64,000 nucleotides of DNA from Lomentospora prolificans (lineage: Eukaryota; Ascomycota; Sordariomycetes; Microascales; Microascaceae): positions 4,601,501 through 4,665,500 of the forward strand of contig JARFXM010000011.1 of NCBI GenBank assembly GCA_029532625.1, given 5' to 3'. The position numbers and the translations under genes were made by a program. The notes below the pieces were generated by a model, which saw only the letters and a list, made by a program, of their open reading frames with translations, searched no databases and was not told the DNA's origin. Shown one piece after another: positions 54,772 to 64,000 of the stretch; position 1 is the stretch's first letter; every line of letters begins with the position of its first letter.

Positions 54772-56384
54772 ATGGCCCTGCAGCCTCATCGTCTCGTTTA
54801 CACGGGACGACTTGGATCTCAGCCATGGCGGACTAGCCCTGCTGTCTCCGTCTTTTATACTTACTCGCCTTCTAAGCCATCCGCAATACGACGCATATCC
54901 TCTCTACCATCTAGAAAACACCACCAGTCTCTACCCCGTGCCCGGTCCGCAGTGCCCAGCGCGCTCACTTACCACTCCAAGATGGCCGTTGTAGAAACCC
55001 ATGCTGGGGCTGTTGGCCACGACCATGCCGTAGAAGGGTTCGAGCCCCCTCGTCGTGGCAAAGACGCCGCTGCCCCGCCTCTATCAGTGCTACCGCTCAC
55101 CATGGTGCTGCGCTCCCTCGCCATCTCCACGATATCTTCATCTCGCCTCCTCCTTCCGCCTTCCCTTTCCATTATGTCCCTTCTTGCTTCTTCACAAAAC
55201 CCTATCCTTAATCCTGACAAGAACCCTCTCTTAAAATACCTTATCAAAAAGACCTTTTACGCTCAGTTTTGCGCCGGTGTGTCGCACAGTGAGGTGGAGA
55301 GAACGATCAACAACCTCAAGGACCTTGGGTTCAGTGGTGTGATTCTCGGCTATGCCCGGGAGATTGTTCTTAACGATGAGCAGCTCTCGACGCTTACCTC
55401 TTGCGACGGACTCGATGTCGAGGAGTGCATTCGGACTGAAATCACCCCGTGGAAAGAGGGTACTCTCGAGACCGTCAATCTCGCAAAGCCTGGCGATTTC
55501 GTGGCTCTAAAGTGAGTGTTCCCCTGGGCCTAGTGAAGTTTACTCGTGACTAACACGCGAATAGATTTACTGGTGCGGGTCGACTAGCCATGGCGGACCT
55601 CAAAGCACAGTCGCGGCCTTCACCGGCTCTCGCTAGTGCCATCGACTCTATATGTACACGTGCTGTTTCCCGGGGCGTCCGTCTCCTCTTCGATGCCGAG
55701 CAGGCCGCAATCCAGCCTGGAATCGACGACTGGACGCTCTCTTACATGCGCAAGTACAATACCGAACCTGGCCATGCTTACATCTACGGCACATACCAGG
55801 CTTATCTCAAGTCTTGCCCGGCGACTCTAGCTTCGCACCTAAAAGCGGCGCAGGAGGGCTCCTTTACACTTGGCGTCAAACTCGTAAGAGGAGCGTATCT
55901 TGGGTCTGATCCCAGGCATTTGATACACGACACCAAGGCAGATACGGACACTTGTTACGATGGACTCGCCGAAAGTGTTTTGTTGAGGAAATGGAACGGG
56001 ACCCTAGCTGGAGATGGCGAGTTCCCTTCTGCCAGCCTCATCCTTGCCTCCCACAACGCCGAGTCTGTCCGGAAAGCCCGCGAAATCTGCGAACAGGGGG
56101 TTGCCAAGAGCGAGATCTCTTTTGCGCAGCTGATGGGCATGGCGGATGAGGTCAGTTGTGAGCTCCTAGCCGCGTCCAGCAAGAAGGGACTGGCGGCTGT
56201 TCCGGACCGGAGAGGCGTACAGGCGTACAAGTACCTTGTTTGGGGATCCACCGGCGAGTGCATGAAGTATCTTTTGCGGCGAGCGTACGAGAACCGTGAT
56301 GCAGTGCAGCGAACGAAAACGGGCAGAGACGCGATGTGGGGTGAACTGGTGAGGAGATTCAAGAGTGCCTTTGGAAGCGCATAG
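54772..56384 (+). CDS. PUT1: Proline dehydrogenase, mitochondrial
   Basis: FAD enzyme that oxidises proline to pyrroline-5-carboxylate, the first step of proline use as nitrogen and carbon source. Two exons, 54772-55511 and 55565-56384, with a GTGAGT..AATAG intron; the join reads GDFVALKFTGAGRLAMADL. The product is 519 aa. The N-terminal 90 residues are basic and Ser rich, consistent with mitochondrial targeting. Catalytic-barrel motifs are GVKLVRGAYLGSDPR, LASHNAESVRKAREI, FAQLMGMADEVS and QAYKYLVWGSTGECMKYLLRRA with the terminal RRAYEN. The ATG at 54772 is the first in frame; a further in-frame ATG at 54982 (MAVVETHAG) is less likely. Called prnD in Aspergillus; the other prn genes are not in this window. 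Convergent with CGI121. Confidence 0.95.
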
Positions 56385-56536
56385 CTGTTTGCAAAAGTCT
56401 TTTTATACCAGATGACATGATGACCATGATGAGGTTAGATTATTCCCTTTGTATAGAATGATAATATCTAGTATCTATTTTGAAAAAAAAAAATGACTTT
56501 TATTTTTTTACTTTTTTCTCCTCGTTTCTCTAGTAG

Positions 56537-57339
56537 CTACACACCTCGTAGCGCAATGCTCCCGAGCACCAAAATCTCGGCTTCGGCCTTCTTTTCCGGC
56601 TCGGGCATCTTATCTAGCCAGTTGATGCCGTTGAGTTTGTAATACTTCCTTACCTTGGCCCAGTCCGTCACAGACGCAATGTTCTCATCCGTAGCGGGAA
56701 CAGCCTCCCCTTCTACATGGGTAGAGAGGTGGTCCCAGATCTGGGAAGCGGAGAGCTGTGTCTCGGCCTTGGGGTGAGTGACTTTGAGGACGAGCACGTC
56801 CTTGGTTGGGGGATTCAGGCCGAAGCGACGGTAAGATTCTGTAATCTGTCGGGTGCTTGTCAGAGGGGTAGGGTACTCTCGGCTATCGGACGCGGAGTGT
56901 GATGGGAGGGGGTAGATCCAAGAAGGGGAAAGAAAGAATAGGGAAAAAAAAAAGTGAAAAAAAGTTAAAAAAAAAAAGCGCTTACGTTTGTGGAGGGGTT
57001 GAGATTGACGACGATCTCGGAGTGAACGTTGGGGGTGCGGAGGGAGTCGTTGAGGAGGGATGTGATGGATTTGTAGGCTACTGCGAGGACTTGCCTCCTT
57101 GAGACGACCTGGTTTTGGCCAACCCTGACGTTAGATTACGGATTCCTGGGACGGGAGGCCGGGGGGAGAAAGGTTGTTGGGGTTGGGCTCACGATGGAGG
57201 CATCTATCAGGGCGTATTCGAAGTCGGCGTTACGCGCGAGGAGCTGGGAGTGTAGGAAGGCGGCGTTCTTGACGTTTTTGAAGAGGGCGAGGTGGATGGT
57301 GCAGTCGGTTGGGAGGTGTTCGAGGGTGAGGGACTCCAT
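56537..57339 (-). CDS. CGI121: EKC/KEOPS complex subunit CGI121
   Basis: Binds tRNA and helps the KEOPS complex make t6A37 in ANN-decoding tRNAs; also linked to telomere function in yeast. Three exons: 57339-57193, 57108-56986 and 56845-56537. The introns have GTGAGC..CCAG and GTAAGC..ACAG ends, both phase 0. The product is 192 aa. The joins read EYALIDASIVVSRRQVLAVA and HSEIVVNLNPSTNITESYRR, both typical of the family. The C-terminus continues VLVLKVTHPKAETQLS and then a WDHLSTHVEG helix. An upstream in-frame ATG at 57366 would add MKRKRPTAT; 57339 is preferred because CACCATGG is a strong start context and relatives begin close to MESL. Confidence 0.93.
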
Positions 57340-58368
57340 GGTGGCGGTCGGCCTCTTTCTCTTCATGAGGTTAGGTTAGGGGAATGAAGTGAGGGCGGGT
57401 GTAAGTGTATCGCGAATGGGTGGGTTTGATATTCGGGTGGTGTTGACGGGGTGAACAGTTTTCATGGATTGGGTGAGGGGACAAGAGCCGTAAGATTTAG
57501 ATATTTTTTTCTCTTTTTTTACTCGACCTCAAGCATTTTCACACTACATTGTGCAGCCCTGTTCGAAATAATGGCAGATATAATTTTTAGTATGAGATTA
57601 CTACAATCTCTCAATCAAGTCTATAACTCTTCTTCCGGATTTTGTCGTATCTTCATCTCGATGGCTTCATGAATCTGCTTCCTGCCTTGCTTTGAAAAGT
57701 TACCCCGCCCCCGCTTCAAGCCGACGTCGAAGGCAGGCGCAAACCTCACGAGCGTTCGCAAAGCTTTTAAGCGTCCAGTCCAGCGACATATACATTCCAT
57801 AAATTTGGGGCCGTTATCGCTAGTCAGCAATCTAAAATCCCCCCCCAAAAAAGGTATTTGTCACCATCGCAAAGATCACATTGACTCCCATCCACATCAT
57901 TGTGGGCCCTCTTAAACATTTCCCATCTCGATCACAAAAACCCACGTCCTAACTCCAAACCGGGATCGACTTCGGCATGTGAGGTCCGTGCATGGCTAAT
58001 CATTCTAATTCTACCTACTGACGTTACACAGTGTGGAATCTGCCGCTGGCAATCGCCAACCGCGCACCTTCCAGCTGCCAGCTTGCAACGACCAACGACG
58101 GGCTGGAACAAAAGCCAGCAAAGCGGGTACCTTAGTACCTCTGCTGTAGCTCTGTGGGCCCTGTGTCAATCAGGCCAGTATCAAATCGAACCGTTCATGT
58201 TTCTCTCCCTTCCAACTATCATCATGTGCATTGCTCCATCTCGATCCAGGTACAACCCGCCGAGTACCTTCCGTCACCGTCCAACCGACACACTCACCAA
58301 GCTGTCGCCTCTCACACACGGCATCCTCCGTCAGTCTGTACCACCGCCTTTTTATCCTTTTCGTGTTA
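57340..58368. promoter_or_regulatory. Divergent promoter CGI121 / Zn2Cys6 regulator
   Basis: About 1.03 kb. A short run of C followed by A lies near 57841-57852. No supported gene; open frames are continuous with the regulator's leader or are random. Confidence 0.4.
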
Positions 58369-59473
58369 ATGCTCTCACCCCATCCGCCCTCGCCCGCTCG
58401 CTCCCGCCGCCACATTTTCCCCTCTGCGCGCACCTCAATGTCCACGGAGCACCACGATCCGGGCCAAGATGGCCCATCGTCCAGCTACCCTCCACCCCCG
58501 ACCGACCCCAACATCGACATGATGCCCTCCACCACCACAGCCACGATCGCCCCGGCCGACCACGCGCCGCAGCCGCCCGAACCGAACCACCAGGACACGG
58601 CACCCCAGGCCATCATCGGCGAGAAGCGACGACGCGACGACGCGGAACCCGCGAGCTACGAGCAGCATGATCCCGCGCTGCTAATGGCCGTCGCGGCTAA
58701 CGCGCGACAGGTCGAGAGGGGGGACTATTCGGCGCAGCAGCAGCAGCAGCCCACCCCGGCGCAACATCCACCTGAGATCTCGAGCTATCCGGATCTCACA
58801 CTCGATATCGATAGGCCGAAGCGGCATAGGCTGGACGAGGAGCAACTACAAATTACACAGCAACCTTCTCCACAGGGACAACAGCAACACGCGACGTTAT
58901 TACAATCACCTTCCACCAAACCTCGAGGGCGGAGAGCAGCGAATGCTAGTGCCCCCGCCGAATTCTCGCACGCCATCCGGACGCGCCAACAATCCTACAC
59001 TAGGACCGGACAGGCGTGCGACAGGTGTAAAGTACGTTCAAATCGCCTTTTAAAGAAAAAGAAAACCCCCTGAACTCACCGTTTCCAACTAGGTCCGAAA
59101 GATCAAATGCGACGCCCTCCCCGAAGGCTGCTCAGCCTGCACCACCGCCCGCGTAGAATGCTTCGTCACAGACCGCGTCTCCGGCAGGACAGAGCGCCGC
59201 GGTTACCTCCAAGAAGTCGAGCGCGAGCGCGAGCGCATGCTCCTCTACATTCGCGACCTCGAGCGCATCGTCACCGATTGCACCGATATGGAGGTTCGGC
59301 CTTCGCCCTGGACGGCGAGCCTGCCTCCCGCCGGAGAGCTCACCGTCACGCCGGTTGTCGTGGATGGGGATCCCCCGGGGGGATGGGACCAGGTCGGTTC
59401 CGTGCTCATTAGGGGATACAGCAGGAAAGCTGAGGCGCTCCTGGATGGGCACGAGGTGGGGGAGCATGCGTAG
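58369..59473 (+). CDS. Short Zn2Cys6 transcription factor
   Basis: Two exons, 58369-59031 and 59093-59473. The intron has a GTACGT donor and an ACTAG acceptor and splits the zinc cluster (ACDRCK | VRKIKCDALP). The joined cluster is complete: CX2CX6CX6CX2CX6C ending ARVECFV. The N-terminal half is Q/P rich with a basic RPKRHRLDEEQ patch. After the cluster come TDRVSGRTERRGYLQEVERE and a coiled coil (RERERMLLYIRDLERIV), as in RGT1-like regulators. The frame stops after only 126 codons of exon 2, giving 347 aa, without the fungal transcription-factor homology domain that usually follows. A second ATG at 58438 (MSTEHH) is an alternative start. DNA-bound partner and targets are unknown. Confidence 0.85.
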
Positions 59474-60332
59474 ATCGCACTGTTTGAGGAGGAACCCGCT
59501 TGCGAGCATGATAACTTTGCTTGAGGAACCCTATCCCATCAAGGGGATGGTACGTCCTGAAAGCTCTTTTGTTCTTCTAGCCTTGTGGGAATTGCCGTGC
59601 CACCAGACGCGAGCGCTACGTGAGAGCCTCATCTTGGGATGGTGCAAGAGGAGTTGTGGGGTCTTTGTTTTGGCGCTTCTTGTTGTTTTATCAGAGCCGT
59701 ATTCTTTCTGCTAAAAAGCCAGCGAGCGGCTAGAAACGAGCACGCGAAAGAGGACGAGCCGTATGTATACTAGAACATTGATGAATATTGAGATTCGGCG
59801 AAATGTAATACCCAAGAAGGTCAACCTCTTAGCACTTCTTCTACAGTCATAATCAATGCAACAGTGAGTTGATGGAGTAATGCGATTGAATTATTCGTAC
59901 AAGTCCCGCCTGGAAAAAAATGGTGATGAATAATACTGTATACAATTTCAAGAAGAAGGCTTTCAAGCTTGTCCCATGCCAAGTTGAAAAGACGAAAGAG
60001 AATCGTCGAATCCGAGAGGGAAAAGCAAGAAAACAAAACCCCGAATGAGGAAAAAAGAGAAACCCAGACTCCAAATGTTTGTGCACCTAGAAAGGAAGTG
60101 CAATCAAGGGCCGATGTAGGCGTCGACAAAATATCATCTGCAACCATGAATCCCTCATTCGAATCATGTAAATTTTTCGGCTCAGCGACAATTTCATCGG
60201 GCCTGCATCTTTCATGGTTCTTCATCATCAAAACACACACACACACACACACACACAAGTTCATTAGGCAACACGACCAGCATAAAAGAAAAACAGATTC
60301 GAAACATGCGCCAACATCGTCAATAACGTGCT
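59474..60332. other. Convergent region, Zn2Cys6 regulator / kinesin
   Basis: 859 bp between convergent stops. It contains an (AC)12 microsatellite at 60233-60256. A 173-codon minus-strand frame spans the microsatellite and lacks motifs. A missing 3' exon of the regulator could lie here, but I found no convincing homology domain. Confidence 0.5.
60233..60256. repeat. (AC)12 microsatellite
   Basis: Twelve perfect AC dinucleotides in the 3' flank of the kinesin gene. Confidence 0.9.
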
Positions 60333-63300
60333 CTACCTCCACGCGAGGCTGGGTCGAGAAGCCCTGCTAGCCATGCCACTGATAGTGACGCGCCGGTTCC
60401 TCGAGAGCTCGGCACCGGCGTCCCTAATGCCGGGGCTGGCCTCCATTCGGACGCTGCCGCCGAGGTTCATCCTCCTAGCTTGGCCCGCGGTGAAGGCCCG
60501 GGTAGCGGACCTGGCTTCGGGCGGGGAACAGCTGATGGGCGGGCTCTTGCGGCGCTCGCCACTGTTCCTCCTGTGGCGGGAGATGCCGTTAGAAGAGATG
60601 GTAGGGAGCGAGAGCGACGGACGGTGGCCGCTGGCACGCTCGACGGGGACGATACCTCGCTGAGCAGCCGACGAGGCAGTGGAACCCGAGAGGGACGAGA
60701 GCCTCCGGGCGGAGACGGAGTGGCGCTTGGCAGAGTGCATGGCAGACGCAATCTTGCGGGCGTCGAGGTTGGAGGGGGACTCGGACTCGGAGCCCGACGA
60801 GTGGCCGCCGGTGTTTTCGGGAGGGTGGTTTTCGTCGAGGGAGCGACGGGCGACGGGCGGGCTCGCAATCCTAGAGGGCCTGCCTGCTGCTGCGCCGGGG
60901 GGGGGACAGGTTGGAGGAGCGCGCGACGTCGAGCGACCTAAGAGGGACGGAGCGCTCTTCCGAGTCCGAAGGGGACGAGGAGGATGAGGCAACGTTGGCG
61001 AGGTTGAGGGAGAGTGATGGAGCGACGAGGACGGGGGAGTTGCTTGACCGCGCACCCTTGGAGAGGAACCCCGCCTGGAACCTGTTAGGCTTACCGAGCG
61101 TGATGGTTGACTCGGGGATCTCGAGCGAGGGGCTCGAGTCGGAGTCAATTTCTGGGATGGTCTCGACAGGCTGGGGCCGGAATCTGATGGGCGAGGGAGG
61201 CGTGTGCTTGGGAGCGGGGGAGTCGACTTCGGGTGTAGACTCGTAGGGCTGAGGCGTTCTTTGGAACTCGACGAGGGTGCCGTCCTCTTCGTCGTCTCGC
61301 CAGCGGACCGAGCGCTTTGAGGGAGACTTCTTCTTGGGGGTGAATGTGAGGGGCTTCCTCGCAGCGACGGGCGCCTTGCGACGCTTGGGGGATCCCTTGA
61401 TGGGGGAGAGGGGGAGTTCGACTGTGGTGGGAGTTGGCGCAAGAAAGGCAGACTCGCTGGAGACTTCGCGGGGAGCTCGCTTCTTCTTCGGGGTGCCCCG
61501 TTTACTCGGAGCAAACACCTCGATCTTAGGCGGTGCGCTGTCGGGCCTAACGGCGTAGTTAGCTGCAGCCACACCGGATTCGAGCATCTTGTGAATGATG
61601 CTCTTTGCGTGCGCCACGGCATCCTCCTGGCTCATCGAAAGGGTGTCGGACAGGGACGAGATGATCTCGAGCTGCGCCGTCAGGAGGACTTCCATCGTGC
61701 CCTTGTCGGCTCCCTTTTCCTGCTCAAGCACCTCGCGGTACATCTCCTTGGCGAAATTGGTCTTGAGCACCTCAGCCTCGCGTTGGAGAGTGGATATCTG
61801 CGACGAATTGTCTGCGTTCTCGCCGTCGGGTAGAAGACGGATGCTGTGCTGCAGCGCCGTGTCGATTGCCCGCTCCCAGTTGGAGTTCTCCAGCTTCCGA
61901 TGGAGGTGATGTCGGCTGGTCTGCAGCTCGGCGAGGATACCGTTGGCCGTCTTTTGGATGGCGCGCAACGAGTCGGGCATGTCCTCTTCCGAGGCGCCAC
62001 GGGACTCGCAAACAGCGTCAAACGACGACAGCCACGCCTCAAGCAAGCTGATGCGCCTTTCGAAAGCCTTGAGCCGTTTCAGGCTCGCAATCTTCTCCTG
62101 GCGCTGCTGCTGTGCATTCTCGTACGCCGCCCTCAACCTCTGAACACCCTCCCTAGCTGTCGCATCCTTCTTCTCCGTCTGCTTGCGGAACTTGGCAAAG
62201 AAGATTTTCTCGGCGTCCTTTTGCTGCGCCTTGAGCTCGTTGATGAGGGCCATCTGCTCGTCAATCTTGACAAGGAAGTCCTTGACGTGGCGGTTGACGT
62301 TGAAAACGTTGCGAGTAACCTTGGTCTGGATGTTCTTGGCTCGATTGGCGTAGCGGAGGGTGTTTTGCGTTTCGTCAAAGTGAGCGCTGCTGGGGCTGAC
62401 GCACACAATCATGACAGTTTTGCAGTTGCCGCCGAGGGAAAACTTGAGGAGACGGGTAAGCTTGCTGTTGCGGTAGGGGACGTGGTTGCGCTTCCTGGGG
62501 TCGCAGAGCGCGTTGATGCAGCTGCCGAGAGCCAGAAGGGACTTGTTGATGTTGGCACCCTCCATGAGGCGCTCACCGCGGTTTTTGGTGGCCGAGGCAC
62601 GCTCGGAACCCGCGAGATCGATGATGCTGAGGGTGGCCATGGTATGAGGTTCGCTGATGTCGGCATTGCGATCGCGCTGCGCAACGTTGATCTGTAGTAC
62701 GGCGTGGGACCTCGAAGAAGTGGCGTTGGCCTCGGTGGGAGAGACTGTGCGGTATTCGTTGCCCTGAACGATCATGTCCATGACCTCCTGGACGTCCTTG
62801 GGGTGGTGGCTCGTGAGTCCCGCGACGGTGACGGCGTGGTTGAGATCTTCTCGGAGAGTAAGGCCTTGCTTGCTACCCCCCGGGACGAGGAGATCGCGGA
62901 TAGTCTCGTTATAGATCTCCAGGTACGACAGCGACACCTCGGTGACCTTTTCATCGCTGCGCTCCTGGATCTTCTCGAAGAGTTCTTGCATCGTCAGAAA
63001 GATGATGCCAGGTTGCTGGGGGGTTCCGGTGATGGTGTGGGTCTTGCCGCATCCCGTGGCGCCGTAGGCGAAGACGGTCGCATTGTAGCCATCTAGCACG
63101 CTGTCGAGGAGGCCCTTTGTGGTGCCCTCGTAGACTTCGGTCTGGGTGACGTTGTCGTCGAAGATTCGGTCAAAGGCAAAGACTTGGTCCTTGACCTTCT
63201 TGCCGGTGGGAACGACGGATCGGGAGAACTTCTGGACGGGGTTGTCTTCTGGTGGGTCGAACACGCTGGACGAGTTAATGGAACTGGCTCTCAAAGGGGG

Positions 63301-63605
63301 TGGGCCGACGAGCTCGAGATGGGAGGAGCCACTCACAGACACCGGTCATCGACGACCTTGATTACTGATCGAAGGCCTCTTTGATGGAGCTTGGGTGCCG
63401 GGGCAGCGGCTAGAGAGCCGTCGCCGAGGAATACTGTGCTATCATCTGTCCGTGATCTTGGTCCATAGTCAGCACTATCACCAGAGGAGACATTAGAGAA
63501 GAAGCTGGGGCGGGTGAGGTCTCACAGCTGGGCAGCTTCTCTGATCGTGAAGGGTCGGACACGAACTGTGACCGAGATCGAGGACGCTCCAGCACCCGGC
63601 GCCAT
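60333..63605 (-). CDS. KIP3: Kinesin-8 (KIP3-type) motor, tail frameshifted in this sequence
   Basis: Plus-end motor that shortens microtubules and positions the spindle and nuclei. Exons 63605-63526 (MAPGAGASSISVTVRVRPF), 63456-63337 and 63265 onward. The introns are GTGAGA..CCAAG and GTGAGT..TCCAG; the joins give EAAQLSRTDDSTVF and VDDRCLVFDPPEDNPV. Motor motifs are FAYGATGCGKTHT (P-loop), NATSSRSHAVLQI (switch I), LSIIDLAGSERA (switch II) and YRNSKLTRLLKFSLGG. A coiled coil follows, then a Ser/Pro/Arg-rich tail. In the C9 run at 60897-60905 the main frame runs out (stop at 60871). With one C fewer the tail continues in frame for about 190 codons (RPSRIASPPVARRSLDENH to RPSLAWR) and ends at 60333. 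The gene is probably intact with an extra C in the assembly, about 1040 aa in all. Confidence 0.88.
60897..60905 (-). other. C9 (G9 on plus strand) tract at apparent +1 frameshift
   Basis: Nine C on the coding strand. Eight would keep the kinesin frame open to 60333. Homopolymers of this length are common sites of sequencing indels. Confidence 0.7.
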
Positions 63606-64000
63606 GGTGGATTCGCCCGGAAAGCTCTCGTCGTTTCTGCAGCGTGAATTGGACAAAGGCAGTGAAGTGGGCGAAAAGGAGCTAGTAACGAATGATGGTG
63701 ATCGGCTTTAGGACAAAAGGTCGAAGATGATGTATGTCCTTCTGGATATGATGTGGGAAAAGAGGAAAAGAAAAAAAGAACGATGAATTTCGAAGGGTCT
63801 CACTTGAGGAAGATGCAAAACATTGTTTTGCCTTCGTTGATCAGGATGGGGATTGTGTTTTTGTTTCCTAGAAGGATTGCCTCGTCGTTGCATTCACAGC
63901 TGGGGATGGGAGCAGTGATTGACGGTGCAGGCAGGAGCCATCCACTTGAGCATATCCGCTTGTGCACTCAGTGCTGATTGTTGACGTGTTGTATTTTGAG
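63606..64000. other. Kinesin upstream region to window edge
   Basis: 395 bp holding the kinesin leader and promoter. Only short, motif-free frames on either strand; no supported gene before the window ends. Confidence 0.5.

Overview
The window is nuclear DNA of a filamentous ascomycete (Pezizomycotina, most likely Sordariomycetes). The evidence is eukaryotic gene structure with short GT-AG introns (about 55-160 nt), CTAAC-type branch points, two Zn2Cys6 regulators, and fungal forms of RPS21, SLX4, TIM50, VTA1, RRP41, CGI121 and kinesin-8. I see no rRNA, tRNA, CRISPR array or intact transposon. Gene starts were chosen at ATG codons and splice junctions were worked out by eye from reading frame and splice consensus. 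The species is not resolved.

Layout. 0.5-9.3 kb: RPS21 (minus) and SLX4 (plus) share a divergent promoter; then a NUDT19-like Nudix hydrolase (plus) with an apparent +1 frameshift, convergent with a large Zn2Cys6 regulator (minus). 9.3-13.2 kb is gene-poor. 13.2-19.8 kb: an orthodox aquaporin (plus) and an MFS sugar transporter (minus), separated by 3.7 kb of low-complexity DNA. 19.8-26.7 kb is the largest gene-free stretch (6.9 kb) and holds a G-quadruplex-like block. 26.7-29.0 kb: methionine sulfoxide reductase A (plus) and a mitochondrial GHITM/Bax-inhibitor-type membrane protein (minus), convergent. 29.0-35.6 kb is gene-poor apart from one small secreted cysteine-rich protein. 35.6-48.7 kb is dense housekeeping: a protein with two cyclic-nucleotide-binding domains, an F-box and LRRs; VTA1; an ER thioredoxin/PDI ending in HDEL; exosome RRP41; an F-box-like protein; TIM50. 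48.9-53.7 kb: a candidate secreted cysteine-rich protein, a TED1/PGAP5-type ER phosphoesterase, a small conserved-looking protein and a Tim17/22/23-like membrane protein. 54.3-63.6 kb: a duplicated dyad element upstream of proline dehydrogenase, KEOPS subunit CGI121, a short Zn2Cys6 regulator, and a kinesin-8 whose tail is also frameshifted in the assembly.

The genes are mostly independent housekeeping functions, not a biosynthetic or defence cluster: translation, DNA repair, vesicle sorting, ER folding and GPI-anchor maturation, mitochondrial import, RNA decay, tRNA modification, proline catabolism and microtubule dynamics. Many are arranged as divergent or tightly convergent pairs. Several shared or upstream regions carry CACGTG boxes.

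Most noteworthy: two genes broken by one extra C, both in C homopolymers (suspected assembly indels); an 85%-identical 79-bp repeat pair whose copies each carry GGTCAC/GTGACC dyad arms; the double cNMP-binding/F-box/LRR architecture; and two small secreted cysteine-rich candidates beside or inside gene-poor DNA.
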